DNA from: Pseudoalteromonas gelatinilytica
Lineage (GTDB): Bacteria > Pseudomonadota > Gammaproteobacteria > Enterobacterales > Alteromonadaceae
DNA length: 64,000 bases
Reading direction: 5' to 3'
NCBI RefSeq assembly: GCF_001641615.1
Contig: NZ_LRRU01000011.1
Span: 1-64,000 of the forward strand
Below the pieces are notes generated by a model. The model was not told the DNA's origin. It made no database searches and saw nothing but the letters and a program-made list of their open reading frames with translations. Positions 1-8,435 of this stretch are shown in pieces; the first letter of the stretch is position 1, and each line of letters begins with the position of its first letter. Both the position numbers and the translations under genes were made by a program.

Positions 1-26
1 TGATCTGACTCCATAAAAGTAGACAC
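1..26 (+). repeat. IS left terminal inverted repeat
   Basis: It begins TGATCTGACTCC and ends AGTAGACAC. It pairs with the reverse complement of 1223-1248 at 22 of 26 positions. Confidence 0.88.
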
Positions 27-45
27 CTTTTTGGAGCCAGTAACC

Positions 46-360
46 ATGAAAGTAAAACCATATCGCAAACATTCGCTCGAATTTAAAATAAAAGTCGTTC
101 AAGAGTCGTTAGACACCACAGATACAGTTAAGATGGTCGCGAATAAATACGGAATTCATCCTGACATGCTATCAAGTTGGAGAAGTCATATGACCTCGAA
201 GAAGAAAACAGCAAAGCCATTAAAGAACCAAGGCCCAGACAAGTCATACACAGATTTAGAACGCCAAATTCGCAAGCTTGAGAAGCAACTCGAAGATGCT
301 CAGTTGGAGAATGACGTTTTAAAAAAGGCGAAGGTCTACTTCGACAGCCTAAAAGAATAA
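46..360 (+). CDS. IS3-family transposase OrfA (HTH protein)
   Basis: This is the DNA-binding subunit of the insertion sequence, about 104 residues. The N-terminal half has the helix-turn-helix of the HTH_Tnp_1 family (EFKIKVVQES ... KYGIHPDMLSSWR). The C-terminal third is a leucine-zipper-like coiled coil (LERQIRKLEKQLEDAQLEN) used in IS3 proteins for multimerisation. The ATG at 46 is preferred over the in-frame TTG at 31 because GGAG at 33-36 is at good ribosome-binding distance from it. The frame stops at 358-360, but ribosomes that slip at 321-327 enter the orfB frame. Confidence 0.9.
   Translation: MKVKPYRKHSLEFKIKVVQESLDTTDTVKMVANKYGIHPDMLSSWRSHMTSKKKTAKPLKNQGPDKSYTDLERQIRKLEKQLEDAQLENDVLKKAKVYFDSLKE
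321..327 (+). promoter_or_regulatory. Programmed -1 frameshift heptamer A AAA AAG
   Basis: The heptamer A AAA AAG lies in the zero frame of orfA (codons TTA AAA AAG). A -1 slip places the next codon at 327, which is exactly the orfB frame (open continuously to 1217). This is the canonical IS3-family slippery site and would give an OrfAB fusion transposase. A stimulatory downstream structure was not established. Confidence 0.82.
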
Positions 361-401
361 GGTTCGAATATATCCACAAGGTCACAGATGCCAAACGCAC
401 A

Positions 402-1217
402 GTGAAGAAGTTGTGCAGTTGGTTATCTGTGTCGCCAGCTGGGTATTATAAATGGTTAAAGCAATTACCTAGCACACGCCATAAAGAGAACAGTTCGTTA
501 CTTAAGTTTCTAAAGCATATTAGCGACCAGGAGCACTGTATCCCTGGCTATAGAAAACTATGGGAGGCAGCGGTAGCACATGGTTTTGATTGCAGTAAAG
601 GGCGTGTGCAGAGACTATTACAAAGCGTTGGCTATCGTTCAAAATCAGGTAAGAGACGCTATACAAGCCGCGCGAAGAAAGAAGGTACAATCAAAGCGAG
701 TAACTTACTACGACGTCAGTTTAATGTGAAGACAGCAAATACTGTGTGGGTATCAGACATCACACAAGTACGCTGTAAAGATGGTTGGCAGTATTTATGC
801 GTCATCCTTGATTTGTATTCTCGTAAGGTTGTTGGCTGGGTAACAAGCCGGATAAACAACGCCGAGTTAGTTATTAAAACACTGAAAAAGGCATGGTCAG
901 CACGCAAACCTGATGGTTCGAACTTGCTCTTTCATTCAGATCAAGGAGCTCAGTATGTCGCAAAGGAAACAGTGAAGTGGTTAACTAATAGAGGTGTCAC
1001 AGTGAGTATGTCTAGAAAAGGGAACTGCTGGGATAACGCATGCTCAGAAAGCTTCTTCGCGCAGTATAAAAAGGAGTGGATAAAGAACTTAAATGAACTG
1101 AGTCGTAGTGAAATGACAACACAAACGTATTTTTATATTGAAAAATACTACAACTCAGTAAGAAGGCATGGCACCCTAGGGTATAAAAGTCCCATGCAGT
1201 ACGAACAATTTAATTAA
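402..1217 (+). CDS. IS3-family transposase OrfB (DDE integrase core)
   Basis: This is the catalytic half of the transposase, an rve-family RNase H fold. The DDE triad is visible: D in WVSDITQV, D in FHSDQGAQY and E in NACSESFFAQYK. The N-terminal stretch before the listed GTG (402) is also open and homologous to IS3 OrfB N-termini (RFEYIHKV). Translation therefore probably arises mostly as the OrfAB fusion by frameshifting at 321-327 rather than from this GTG. No internal stop is present, so the enzyme looks intact. Confidence 0.93.
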   Translation: MKKLCSWLSVSPAGYYKWLKQLPSTRHKENSSLLKFLKHISDQEHCIPGYRKLWEAAVAHGFDCSKGRVQRLLQSVGYRSKSGKRRYTSRAKKEGTIKASNLLRRQFNVKTANTVWVSDITQVRCKDGWQYLCVILDLYSRKVVGWVTSRINNAELVIKTLKKAWSARKPDGSNLLFHSDQGAQYVAKETVKWLTNRGVTVSMSRKGNCWDNACSESFFAQYKKEWIKNLNELSRSEMTTQTYFYIEKYYNSVRRHGTLGYKSPMQYEQFN

Positions 1218-1222
1218 ACCCC

Positions 1223-1248
1223 GTGTCTACTTTATCGGGGTCAGATCA
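1223..1248 (-). repeat. IS right terminal inverted repeat
   Basis: It runs GTGTCTACTTTATC...TCAGATCA just after the orfB stop. It is the inverted partner of 1-26. Confidence 0.88.
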
Positions 1249-1297
1249 GACTTCTGAAATCTAACTACTAAAAACTAACCTCTATTATATAACCACC

Positions 1298-1450
1298 GCG
1301 CGAAATAAATTTCACGCCTACATCAAACGTAGGCGTCACGCTTGCTTGGCGCGTCTTACATTCATCACCAAGTCTGCAAATTAATAAAGAACCCGCAAAC
1401 AATGCCGCTCGGCTAGAAACTGACAGCTGAAAGCTGATGGCTTAATAAAC
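1298..1450. repeat. REP-like palindrome pair plus associated dispersed repeat
   Basis: A leftward element ending TTTCACGCCTAC (1298-1321) and a rightward element starting GTAGGCGTCACGCTTGC (1329-1355) face outward from a 7-bp spacer. They are followed by a moderately conserved tail ending AGCTGAAAGCTGATGGCT. The same head and tail recur near 5183, 6166 and 8503 and, inverted, near 59025-59175 and 60940-61052. No gene is seen between the IS and mutT. Confidence 0.75.
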
Positions 1451-1488
1451 TTCACACCTACAAGCTTCCCCTCGCTAACTTTGGTTAT

Positions 1489-1890
1489 TTACCCTTGATA
1501 CTTTTTCTTTATCTTTTCGATAATCTCAACATTGGCGGCTGGGAAGCTGTAATCATCAAGCTCGCTAAGTGCAACCCATTTACCTTGTTGGCCTTCTGCA
1601 CCATGAGCCGTGCCAGTGAAATCATCAACAATGTGCACATCTAAGCGTACGTATTTATCGCCGTAGTCATGTTCAATAACCATCAGCTCTTCACTACCAT
1701 TTACGGTTAGGTTTACTTCTTCTAATAGCTCACGCTGTAACGCTGCAAACACGCTTTCGCCCTGTTCTACTTTACCACCTGGGAATTCCCATAAGCCGCC
1801 TTGATGTTTGTCGTCTGGGCGCTTACAAATAAATAATTGCTGATCTTTATAAATAACACCGACTGCAACATGCACTACTTTTTTAGTCAT
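1489..1890 (-). CDS. mutT: MutT 8-oxo-dGTP diphosphatase (Nudix hydrolase)
   Basis: It sanitises oxidised dGTP and so prevents A:T to C:G transversions. At 133 residues it is close to E. coli MutT (129). The Nudix box occupies residues 39-61 (G x5 E x7 RELLEE), with E54, E57 and E58 as metal ligands. The usual glycine before the final hydrophobic residue is Asn60. GGLWEFPGGK precedes the box, as in true MutT. Position directly downstream of secA matches the secA-mutT order of enterics. A strong hairpin at 1911-1937 separates the two, so mutT may depend on read-through or its own promoter. Confidence 0.92.
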   Translation of the reverse strand: MTKKVVHVAVGVIYKDQQLFICKRPDDKHQGGLWEFPGGKVEQGESVFAALQRELLEEVNLTVNGSEELMVIEHDYGDKYVRLDVHIVDDFTGTAHGAEGQQGKWVALSELDDYSFPAANVEIIEKIKKKYQG

Positions 1891-1910
1891 TTGTTGTTTC
1901 CTTATTCATA

Positions 1911-1937
1911 AAAAAAGCGACGCAAGCGTCGCTTTTT
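1911..1937 (-). terminator. Rho-independent terminator between secA and mutT
   Basis: A GC-rich stem (AGCGACGC / GCGTCGCT) closed by a short loop is flanked by A6 on one side and T5 on the other, so it can act in both directions. It lies 16 nt beyond the secA stop codon in the direction of transcription. Confidence 0.85.
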
Positions 1938-1952
1938 ATCACCGTGTTTTGG

Positions 1953-4661
1953 TTATTTTAATTTACCGCAACACTGCTTAAATTTATTACCTGAACCACA
2001 AGGGCACGGCTCGTTACGGCCAACTTTTGGCTCTGCACGTTGAGTTACTACAGCACCTTGAGGTAATTCGCCACCAATGTGCTCAGCTTCTTCGTGTTGG
2101 TATTCGCGCGGTGCATTTTCGCTACGGCGATGTTGCTCTTCAACTTTCTCAACATCTTCTTCAGCGCGAACTTGTACTTTACTTAAAATACCCACAACGT
2201 CGATTTTTAAGTTCTCAAGCATTTCAGAGAATAGTTCGAATGATTCACGCTTGTACTCTTGCTTAGGATTCTTCTGTGCGTAACCACGTAAGTGGATACC
2301 TTGACGAAGGTGGTCCATCGCAGCTAAATGATCTTTCCAATGTTGGTCTAGGCTTTGTAGCATAATCGCTTTTTCGAATTGACGTAGTACAGACTCGCCT
2401 ACCATCTCTTCTTTTTGCTTGTATGCTTGCTCAACCGCTTCTTCGATACGCTCACGAAGTTTCTCTTCGTATAGTTTGTTATCGTCAGCTAACCATTGTG
2501 AAATTGGCAGCTCGATTAAGAAATCTTGTTTTAAGCGCTCTTCAAGGCCTGGGATATCCCACATTTCAGCTAAGCTTTGCGGTGCAATGTATTGATCAAT
2601 TGTACCGTTTAGTACATCGCTGCGAATGGCAGTGATAGTTTCTGAAATATCGCCTTCTTCAAGAAGCTCGTTACGTTGTGAGTAAACAACACGACGTTGG
2701 TCGTTTGCTACATCATCGTACTCAAGTAATTGTTTACGAACGTCGAAGTTACGTGCTTCAACTTTACGTTGTGCGTTTTCGATTGCGCGGTTAACCCAAG
2801 GGTGCTCAATTGCTTCGCCGCGTTGCATACCTAGTTTACGCATCATGTTAGTCATGCGCTCACCAGCGAAGATACGCATTAGCGCGTCGTCCATTGATAG
2901 GTAGAAACGGCTTGAACCAGCATCACCTTGACGACCAGAACGACCACGTAGCTGGTTATCGATACGACGAGATTCGTGACGCTCAGTACCAATGATGTGT
3001 AAACCACCCGCTTCGATTACTGCATCGTGGCGTTTTTGCCACTCATCTTTAATCGCTTTGATTTGTTCATCAGTTGGGTTTTCTAGCTTTTCAACTTCGC
3101 TGTGCCAGTTACCACCTAACACGATATCGGTACCACGACCGGCCATGTTAGTCGCAATGGTTACTGTGCCTGGTAAACCTGCATCGGCAACGATGTCAGC
3201 TTCTTGTGCGTGGAACTTAGCATTTAGTACGTTGTGCTTAATTTTTTCTTTACGTAAGAACTGCGATAAGTACTCAGAACTTTCGATAGAAATAGTACCC
3301 ACAAGTACTGGTTGGCCGCGTTCTTGACAATCTTTGATATCAGCAAGAATGGCTTCGTACTTTTCTTCTTGTGTTAAGTAGACAAGGTCAGCACGATCAT
3401 CACGGATCATCGGCTTGTTAGTTGGCATTACTACTGTATCTAGACCATAGATAGACTGGAACTCAAACGCTTCTGTGTCTGCTGTACCTGTCATACCCGC
3501 TAGTGTTTCGTATAAACGGAAGTAGTTTTGGAATGTGATTGATGCCAATGTTTGGTTTTCGTTTTGAATGCGTACACCTTCTTTCGCTTCAACAGCTTGG
3601 TGTAAGCCTTCTGACCAACGACGACCTTCCATTGTACGGCCAGTGTGCTCATCAACGATGATAACTTCGTTTTCTTTAACAACGTAATCAACGTCTTTTT
3701 GATATAGCTTGTGAGCACGAAGTGCCGCATACACATGGCTTAATAATGTGATGCTTGAAGCTGAGTAAAGTGAATCACCTTCTTGAATTAAGCCTCGCTC
3801 AATCAATAGTTCTTCTACTTTAATTTGACCACGTTCAGTTAAGTGAACTTGCTTAGATTTTTCATCGATAGTGAAGTCGCCGTCACCTTCAACGCCTTCT
3901 TCATCTTCTTTTTCTTGTAGCTCAAGTTCTGGCACGATTTTATTGATTTCGATGTAAAGCTCAGAGCTGTCTTCAGCTGGACCTGAGATAATTAGCGGCG
4001 TACGCGCTTCATCGATTAGGATTGAATCCACCTCATCCACTACTGAGTAGTAAAGTGGGCGTTGTACACGTTCTTCAATGCTAAATGCCATGTTATCGCG
4101 AAGATAATCAAAGCCAAATTCGTTATTGGTACCGTAAGTAATGTCAGCAGCGTAAGCGATTTTCTTTTGCTGCGGCATCATACCAGGTACGTTACAGCCA
4201 ACTGTTAGGCCTAAGAATTCAAATAATGGGCGGTTAGTTTCGGCGTCACGTTTTGCAAGATAGTCATTCACGGTAATTACGTGAACACCCTTACCTGTTA
4301 AACCGCGAAGGTATGCAGGTAATGTTGCAGTTAGTGTTTTACCTTCACCAGTACGCATTTCTGCAATGCGACCTTGATGTAAAACCATACCACCTAGTAG
4401 CTGTACGTCGAAGTGACGCATGCCGTTTACACGCTTAGATGCTTCACGTACCACAGCAAATGCTTCTGGTAAAATGTCATCTAGGCTTTGTCCGTTATCG
4501 TAACGCTCTCTAAATTCTGCTGTTTTTGCTTTTAGATCTTCATCAGAAAGCGCTTCTAATTGCGTTTCAAGCGCATTGATCAGTGCGACCGTCTTTCTTA
4601 GGTTTTTAATAGTGCGGTCATTGCGACTACCAAAAATCTTGGTAAATAAATTAGATATCAT
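1953..4661 (-). CDS. secA: Preprotein translocase ATPase SecA
   Basis: This is the motor ATPase that drives proteins through SecYEG. It is full length at 902 residues. NBD1 carries Walker A (MRTGEGKT, about residue 102) and the DEAD-like [18 protein letters not shown]2 carries [10 protein letters not shown] and the arginine-rich [19 protein letters not shown]. The C-terminus has a SEC-C zinc motif ([17 protein letters not shown]). Upstream is dciA rather than a secM-like leader gene, so the SecM arrest mechanism of enterics seems absent. The 5' leader instead has two inverted repeats. The start ATG is conserved with E. coli family members. Confidence 0.98.
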   Translation of the reverse strand: MISNLFTKIFGSRNDRTIKNLRKTVALINALETQLEALSDEDLKAKTAEFRERYDNGQSLDDILPEAFAVVREASKRVNGMRHFDVQLLGGMVLHQGRIAEMRTGEGKTLTATLPAYLRGLTGKGVHVITVNDYLAKRDAETNRPLFEFLGLTVGCNVPGMMPQQKKIAYAADITYGTNNEFGFDYLRDNMAFSIEERVQRPLYYSVVDEVDSILIDEARTPLIISGPAEDSSELYIEINKIVPELELQEKEDEEGVEGDGDFTIDEKSKQVHLTERGQIKVEELLIERGLIQEGDSLYSASSITLLSHVYAALRAHKLYQKDVDYVVKENEVIIVDEHTGRTMEGRRWSEGLHQAVEAKEGVRIQNENQTLASITFQNYFRLYETLAGMTGTADTEAFEFQSIYGLDTVVMPTNKPMIRDDRADLVYLTQEEKYEAILADIKDCQERGQPVLVGTISIESSEYLSQFLRKEKIKHNVLNAKFHAQEADIVADAGLPGTVTIATNMAGRGTDIVLGGNWHSEVEKLENPTDEQIKAIKDEWQKRHDAVIEAGGLHIIGTERHESRRIDNQLRGRSGRQGDAGSSRFYLSMDDALMRIFAGERMTNMMRKLGMQRGEAIEHPWVNRAIENAQRKVEARNFDVRKQLLEYDDVANDQRRVVYSQRNELLEEGDISETITAIRSDVLNGTIDQYIAPQSLAEMWDIPGLEERLKQDFLIELPISQWLADDNKLYEEKLRERIEEAVEQAYKQKEEMVGESVLRQFEKAIMLQSLDQHWKDHLAAMDHLRQGIHLRGYAQKNPKQEYKRESFELFSEMLENLKIDVVGILSKVQVRAEEDVEKVEEQHRRSENAPREYQHEEAEHIGGELPQGAVVTQRAEPKVGRNEPCPCGSGNKFKQCCGKLK

Positions 4662-4800
4662 GATAAAACCGTTACAATATATTCTTTGTTAGCTAGTCAT
4701 TAGCTAACCCACTTTCTTCAATTGATAATTAATATGCGCTTATGCTCATGATGTAGGGCATATTAATTAACAATTTATCAGTACGCTGTTCAAAACACCG
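4662..4800 (-). promoter_or_regulatory. secA 5' leader with two inverted repeats
   Basis: A perfect 8-bp hairpin (GTTAGCTA / TAGCTAAC, 4688-4695 and 4701-4708) lies close to the secA start. A perfect 11-bp AT-rich inverted repeat (AATTAATATGC / GCATATTAATT, 4727-4737 and 4758-4768) lies just upstream. They could be operator or leader structures. No function is assigned and no small ORF with a SecM-like arrest motif was recognised. Confidence 0.4.
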
Positions 4801-4997
4801 CTTATTTCGTGCGCTATCATACCAGAGTCTGCGCAACATCAAACCTTCTGTGTGTGAAGATATGGATTTTCAGCAAGAAAATTTAAAAATCAGCCGTAAA
4901 CTTTAGTTTAACCCCGAAAAAATCACGAAAATTAAACTACTGAGTAGATATGGCGACAATAAGAATAAAATCAAGATCAGGGGAGAAAAAAGGCGAT

Positions 4998-5180
4998 TCG
5001 AGGGACGAGATGCGAGGGACGAGATGCGAGATGCGAGATGTGAGGAACGAGGTGCGAGATGTGAGGAACGAGGTGCGAGGAACGAGGTGCGAGGAACGAG
5101 GTGCGAGGAACGAGGTGCGAGGTGCGAGGAACGAGGTGCGAGGAACGAGGTGCGAGGGACGAGATACAAGGGACGAGTTA
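4998..5180. repeat. Heptamer tandem array (CGAGGTG / CGAGGAA type)
   Basis: About 26 units of 7 bp, mainly GCGAGGT, GCGAGGA and ACGAGGT, show a secondary 14-bp alternation. Apparent ORFs on both strands here are artefacts of the repeat. The array runs directly into a REP element through the junction GAGTTATCGTAGGCG, which is shared with the arrays at 6104 and 8351. Confidence 0.92.
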
Positions 5181-5182
5181 TC

Positions 5183-5548
5183 GTAGGCGTCACGCTTGCT
5201 TGGCGCGTCTTGCACTCAGCACCAAGCCAGAAAATAATTAAAGAACCTACAAACAGCACCGTTCAGCTCAAAACTGATAGCTGAAAGCTGACAGCTCTTT
5301 AAGTTTCACGCCTACACCAAAACGTAGGAACGGCTTTAGCCGTGAAAAAATAAAGATGTTCGGCGTTAAAACGCCTCCTACAGAGTTTTATTGCTGAGGG
5401 AAATTCAACACCATACACCCCCACAGTTCGGCTGACGTCTGACGGCTGAAAGCTGACGGCTCCTTAAATTTCGGCACTAAAGTACCTCCTACGGGGTAGG
5501 CTCACAAACCACACCGTTCGGCAAAAAGCTGAAAGCTGACGGCTTTAT
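5183..5548. repeat. Cluster of REP-like palindromes and tail repeats between dciA and the heptamer array
   Basis: Seen in order are GTAGGCGTCACGCTTGC (5183-5209), a tail with AGCTGAAAGCTGACAGCT, GTAGGAACGGCTTTAGCC (5324-5346), an inverted GTAGGAGGCGTTTTAACGC element (about 5359-5381), a tail-type copy near 5435-5462, an inverted GTAGGAGGTACTTTAGTG element (about 5468-5490), and a final tail copy near 5519-5545. Each GTAGG element can fold as a short hairpin. No protein-coding gene is credible here. Confidence 0.75.
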
Positions 5549-6022
5549 TTATTTTTTCCGCCCATGTTGCGCTAAACGCTCTAACTTAGCTTTTAAAGAT
5601 GGAGGGGCATCTGCGGCGATGGCGCTGAGGTAATCGGCTGTTTGTTCGCTCATTTGACGTTTAGAAACAGGCTTTTCTTCTGGCTTATTTGTTGCTGATA
5701 AGCGCTGGGTTGCCTGTGGGTTTGCGGTAATTTTAATTTGCCCAAGTTCGACCATGCCAGCGGCACGAAAATGCGAAAGCATATCCATTTTTAAGTAATT
5801 TAAACGCAGTGCAATCGGTGCCGAAACAGCTTCAATCATTAAGGTACCATCACGGTAATTACTTACCCGGCATTTTTTTGAAAGTGTTTCACCTAAAAAG
5901 TCATCAAGAATGGTTTGTTGAGAAGACAAGCCTTGAGTTTTACCAGCATAAGATGCCAAGCGACCACTCAAGCCCGCCATAATATCGCCAAGTGCTTTTG
6001 GCGCGTATCTATCTTTTGCCAT
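5549..6022 (-). CDS. dciA: DciA-type replicative helicase loader (DUF721)
   Basis: This 157-residue protein has the DUF721/DciA fold in its N-terminal two thirds. The start region (LGDIMAGLSGRLASYAGK) leads into the conserved core with CRVSNYRDGTLMIEAVSAP and ALRLNYLKMDMLSHFRAAG. The C-terminal third is low-complexity and basic. DciA loads DnaB in bacteria that lack the phage-derived DnaC, and its gene is typically just upstream of secA in Vibrio and Alteromonadales, as here. The 887-bp gap to secA is filled with repeats, so the two are probably transcribed separately. Confidence 0.82.
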   Translation of the reverse strand: MAKDRYAPKALGDIMAGLSGRLASYAGKTQGLSSQQTILDDFLGETLSKKCRVSNYRDGTLMIEAVSAPIALRLNYLKMDMLSHFRAAGMVELGQIKITANPQATQRLSATNKPEEKPVSKRQMSEQTADYLSAIAADAPPSLKAKLERLAQHGRKK

Positions 6023-6103
6023 TAATCGTCTACCTAAAAGGGTTAATCACCACACAGGGAATATACCATCTAGGTAAATATGAAGCTATTAGGTTCGTGG
6101 AAG

Positions 6104-6275
6104 AGTTGCGAGATGCGAGATGCGAGGTACGAGTGCGAGATGCGAGGTGCGAGGTGCGAGTTATCGTAGGCGTCACGCTTGCTTGGCGCGTCTAACATTC
6201 AACACCAAACCGGAAAATCATTAAAGAGCCCACAAACAACACCGCTCAACTCAAAACTTATGACTTATAGCTTTA
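6104..6275. repeat. Short degenerate heptamer array fused to a REP element and tail
   Basis: Roughly eight units of GCGAGRT type (6104-6161) lead through TTATC into GTAGGCGTCACGCTTGC (6166-6192). The dispersed tail follows (ATTAAAGAGCCCACAAAC, then ...CAACTCAAAACTTATGAC). The gap 6023-6342 otherwise holds only the divergent upstream regions of dciA and the nucleotidyltransferase. Confidence 0.82.
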
Positions 6276-6342
6276 AGCTTCTCTTCCTCCCCCGTGAGTG
6301 TTTCTGGTACACTTTTCCTTTGTTTTTCATTTGATTTGCGCG

Positions 6343-7230
6343 ATGACTCAACACTCTCTTACTTTAATCGTATTGGCTGGCGGGCTGGGTAGCCGCTTTG
6401 GCGGAAACAAACAAATTGCCGAAATCCCGGGGCTAGGCTGTACCATCATGGAACTGAGTATTCATGATGCGGTTAAAGCAGGTGTGAGCCAAGCGGTGAT
6501 CATCATTAATAAAAAAATTCGTGCTGAATTTGAAGCGACGATTTTACCGCGCCTACCTGAATCGCTCGAAGTAATCTTAGTTGAGCAACAAATTAACGCG
6601 CTGCCACATGGTTATGAGCACTTTGCCGCTGAACGCCAAAAGCCATGGGGCACAGGTCATGCGTTACTTTGCGCAAAACCTTATGTGAATAACCCTGCTA
6701 TTGTCATTACAGCCGATGATTATTACGGTGAGTCTTCTTTTGCCATTATTAGCGAACACTTCAAACAGCATAGCAATTGGGCGATGGTAGGTTACCCGAT
6801 TAAAGATACACTCTCCGAAGAAGGTGGTGTAAACCGCGGTGTATGCTCTGTTGATAGCCACCAGCATTTAACTGATGTGGTCGAGTATCTAGATATCAAA
6901 CTCGAAAATAATGTTTTAAAAGGCAACAATCCACATGGTGAAAGATTACAAATTGCCAATGATGCCCTAGGCTCAATGAGCTTTTGGGGAATAACACCCT
7001 GTTTATTTAATGACTTAGAAACAGGCTTTATTGAGTTTTTAGAAAATACTGACAACGGTGTCACGAAAGAGTATTATTTACCAAATGAGATACAACTCGC
7101 GATTCAAGATAACCGCCAAGCTGTAACCGTTTATACTGCACAAGAGCCATGGTATGGCGTGACCTACAAAGCTGAACTGGATGCAATAGCACACACTTTA
7201 TGTCAGTTACGTCGTAAGCTAAACGATTAG
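6343..7230 (+). CDS. Sugar-phosphate nucleotidyltransferase family protein
   Basis: This 295-residue protein has a GT-A/Rossmann nucleotidyltransferase fold. The N-terminal nucleotide-binding signature LAGGLGSRFGG spans about residues 11-21, and a metal-binding ITADDYYGE lies near residue 125. It should transfer a nucleotidyl group to a sugar-1-phosphate. The next gene encodes an N-acetylhexosamine-1-kinase-like enzyme 41 nt downstream, so the pair likely activates a salvaged sugar in two steps. The ATG at 6343 is preferred because the upstream extension (MFLVHFSFVFHLICA) has no similarity to the family. No strong ribosome-binding site was seen. Substrate is not known. Confidence 0.75.
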   Translation: MTQHSLTLIVLAGGLGSRFGGNKQIAEIPGLGCTIMELSIHDAVKAGVSQAVIIINKKIRAEFEATILPRLPESLEVILVEQQINALPHGYEHFAAERQKPWGTGHALLCAKPYVNNPAIVITADDYYGESSFAIISEHFKQHSNWAMVGYPIKDTLSEEGGVNRGVCSVDSHQHLTDVVEYLDIKLENNVLKGNNPHGERLQIANDALGSMSFWGITPCLFNDLETGFIEFLENTDNGVTKEYYLPNEIQLAIQDNRQAVTVYTAQEPWYGVTYKAELDAIAHTLCQLRRKLND

Positions 7231-7271
7231 ACCCTCGCCTCTTCTTGCAAAAAATAAGTAATGGAAAATTA

Positions 7272-8351
7272 ATGAAGTCGAACCCTGTTGCAACTTATCT
7301 TTCTGAGCACTTTGGCTTAAGCACAGATAACGTAACGCTAAAGCCTATTGGCAATGGCCACATCAACACAACCATGTTACTTAAATCAGAAGAAAACGCC
7401 TTGGTTGTGCAAAAGTTAAATACCGACGTGTTCCCTAATCCTGAGCATCTAGTTGAAAATGCACGGCTCATTGAGCAGCACCTGAGTGAAAAACACGACA
7501 ATGGTGAATACAGCCTCGAAATTATTCGTCATGTTCCAACTATCGAAAATGACTTTTTAGTTGAATGCGATCAAGGTGTTTGGCGTGCACTCGAATTTAT
7601 TGGCGGCAGTTATAGTGAAGATGTTGTAGCAACTATCTCGCAAGCACAAACTGCGGCCAATGCATTTGGCCAATTCGCGCTGGCATTACAAGATTTTCAG
7701 GCTGATCAGCTGCATCATGTGATCCCTGATTTTCATAACCTAGCAATGCGTTTTGATGCTTTCAAAAAAGTTCTCGTAAAAGACTCTGTAAACCGTATGG
7801 CACTTTGCCAAGACGACATCGATTTTTGTTTAGCTCAGCAATCACTTGTTGAAGAACTAAAACAACTTGAAGGAAACATTCCTTTAAGACCTTGTCATAA
7901 CGACACAAAAATCAACAACATGCTTTTTTGTAAACAATCAGATGATGCAAAAGCCGTCATCGACCTCGATACCTGTATGCCTGGCTATTGGTTATTTGAT
8001 TTTGGCGATATGGTGCGTACCTTCTGCTCTCCTGAGCAAGAAGATTCAACCAACCTAAGTAACGTACGTGTTCGTGAAGAGATCTTCGCCGCCATCGTTA
8101 AAGGTTATGTTGAACCACTACAGGATGTGATCACCGATGCCGAAAAAGAAAGTTTCTGGCTAGGCACCAAGGTCATGACTTTCATGATTGGCCTGCGCTT
8201 TTTAACAGACTTTATTGATGGCGATAATTACTTTGCCACCAAACATGCAAACCACAACCTAGAACGCGCCCGCAACCAGTTTGCTTTGTATCGCGACATT
8301 CTTGAAAAAGAACATACGTTAAAAGCGATTTTAGAGATAAATAAAGGTTAG
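7272..8351 (+). CDS. NahK-like anomeric sugar kinase (aminoglycoside phosphotransferase family)
   Basis: This 359-residue APH-fold kinase carries the Brenner-type catalytic loop RPCHNDTKINNMLF and the metal-binding VIDLDTCMPGYWLFDFGD. Both are very close in character to N-acetylhexosamine 1-kinase (NahK/LnpB) of bifidobacteria, which phosphorylates the anomeric C1 of GlcNAc or GalNAc. The N-terminal lobe shows NGHINTTMLL. The start at ATG 7272 has a GGAAA ribosome-binding site. Pairing with the upstream nucleotidyltransferase suggests an AmgK/MurU- or NahK-style salvage route from free sugar to nucleotide sugar. The 7-bp repeat array begins at the last base of its stop codon. Confidence 0.75.
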   Translation: MKSNPVATYLSEHFGLSTDNVTLKPIGNGHINTTMLLKSEENALVVQKLNTDVFPNPEHLVENARLIEQHLSEKHDNGEYSLEIIRHVPTIENDFLVECDQGVWRALEFIGGSYSEDVVATISQAQTAANAFGQFALALQDFQADQLHHVIPDFHNLAMRFDAFKKVLVKDSVNRMALCQDDIDFCLAQQSLVEELKQLEGNIPLRPCHNDTKINNMLFCKQSDDAKAVIDLDTCMPGYWLFDFGDMVRTFCSPEQEDSTNLSNVRVREEIFAAIVKGYVEPLQDVITDAEKESFWLGTKVMTFMIGLRFLTDFIDGDNYFATKHANHNLERARNQFALYRDILEKEHTLKAILEINKG

Positions 8352-8432
8352 AGTTGCGAGTTGCGAGTTGCGAGTTGCGAGTTGCGAGTTGCGAGTTGCG
8401 AGTTGCGAGTTGCGAGTTGCGAGTTGCGAGTT
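8351..8432. repeat. Heptamer tandem array GAGTTGC, about 11.7 copies
   Basis: Perfect copies of GAGTTGC start on the final G of the preceding stop codon and end at ...GAGTTATCGTAGGCG. The near absence of variation suggests recent expansion. Confidence 0.96.
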
Positions 8433-8435
8433 ATC

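Larger units (their letters stand above)
1..1248 (+). mobile_element. IS3-family insertion sequence, apparently complete
   Basis: Two overlapping transposase frames are bounded by imperfect 26-bp terminal inverted repeats at 1-26 and 1223-1248 (22 of 26 positions match). Both ends begin TGATCTGAC when read inward, and the element ends in TG...CA, as is usual for the IS3 family. Length (about 1.25 kb), an upstream HTH orfA and a downstream DDE orfB all fit. The left flank lies outside the window, so a target-site duplication cannot be checked. Subgroup (IS150-like or IS3-like) is not decided. Confidence 0.93.

Noticed and set aside
3500-3736. Small open frame inside secA on the same strand in another frame
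   Set aside because: It is a shadow frame of a fully conserved SecA coding region, without independent start signals.
4903-5284. Overlapping open frames on both strands rich in Arg, Glu and Ser
   Set aside because: They are translations of the 7-bp array, which is open in several frames because no unit frame makes a stop. There is no ribosome-binding site and no domain.
6298-6342. N-terminal extension MFLVHFSFVFHLICA of the nucleotidyltransferase
   Set aside because: The nucleotide-binding signature follows the internal ATG at the normal distance, and the extension has no ribosome-binding support. The start at 6343 is preferred.
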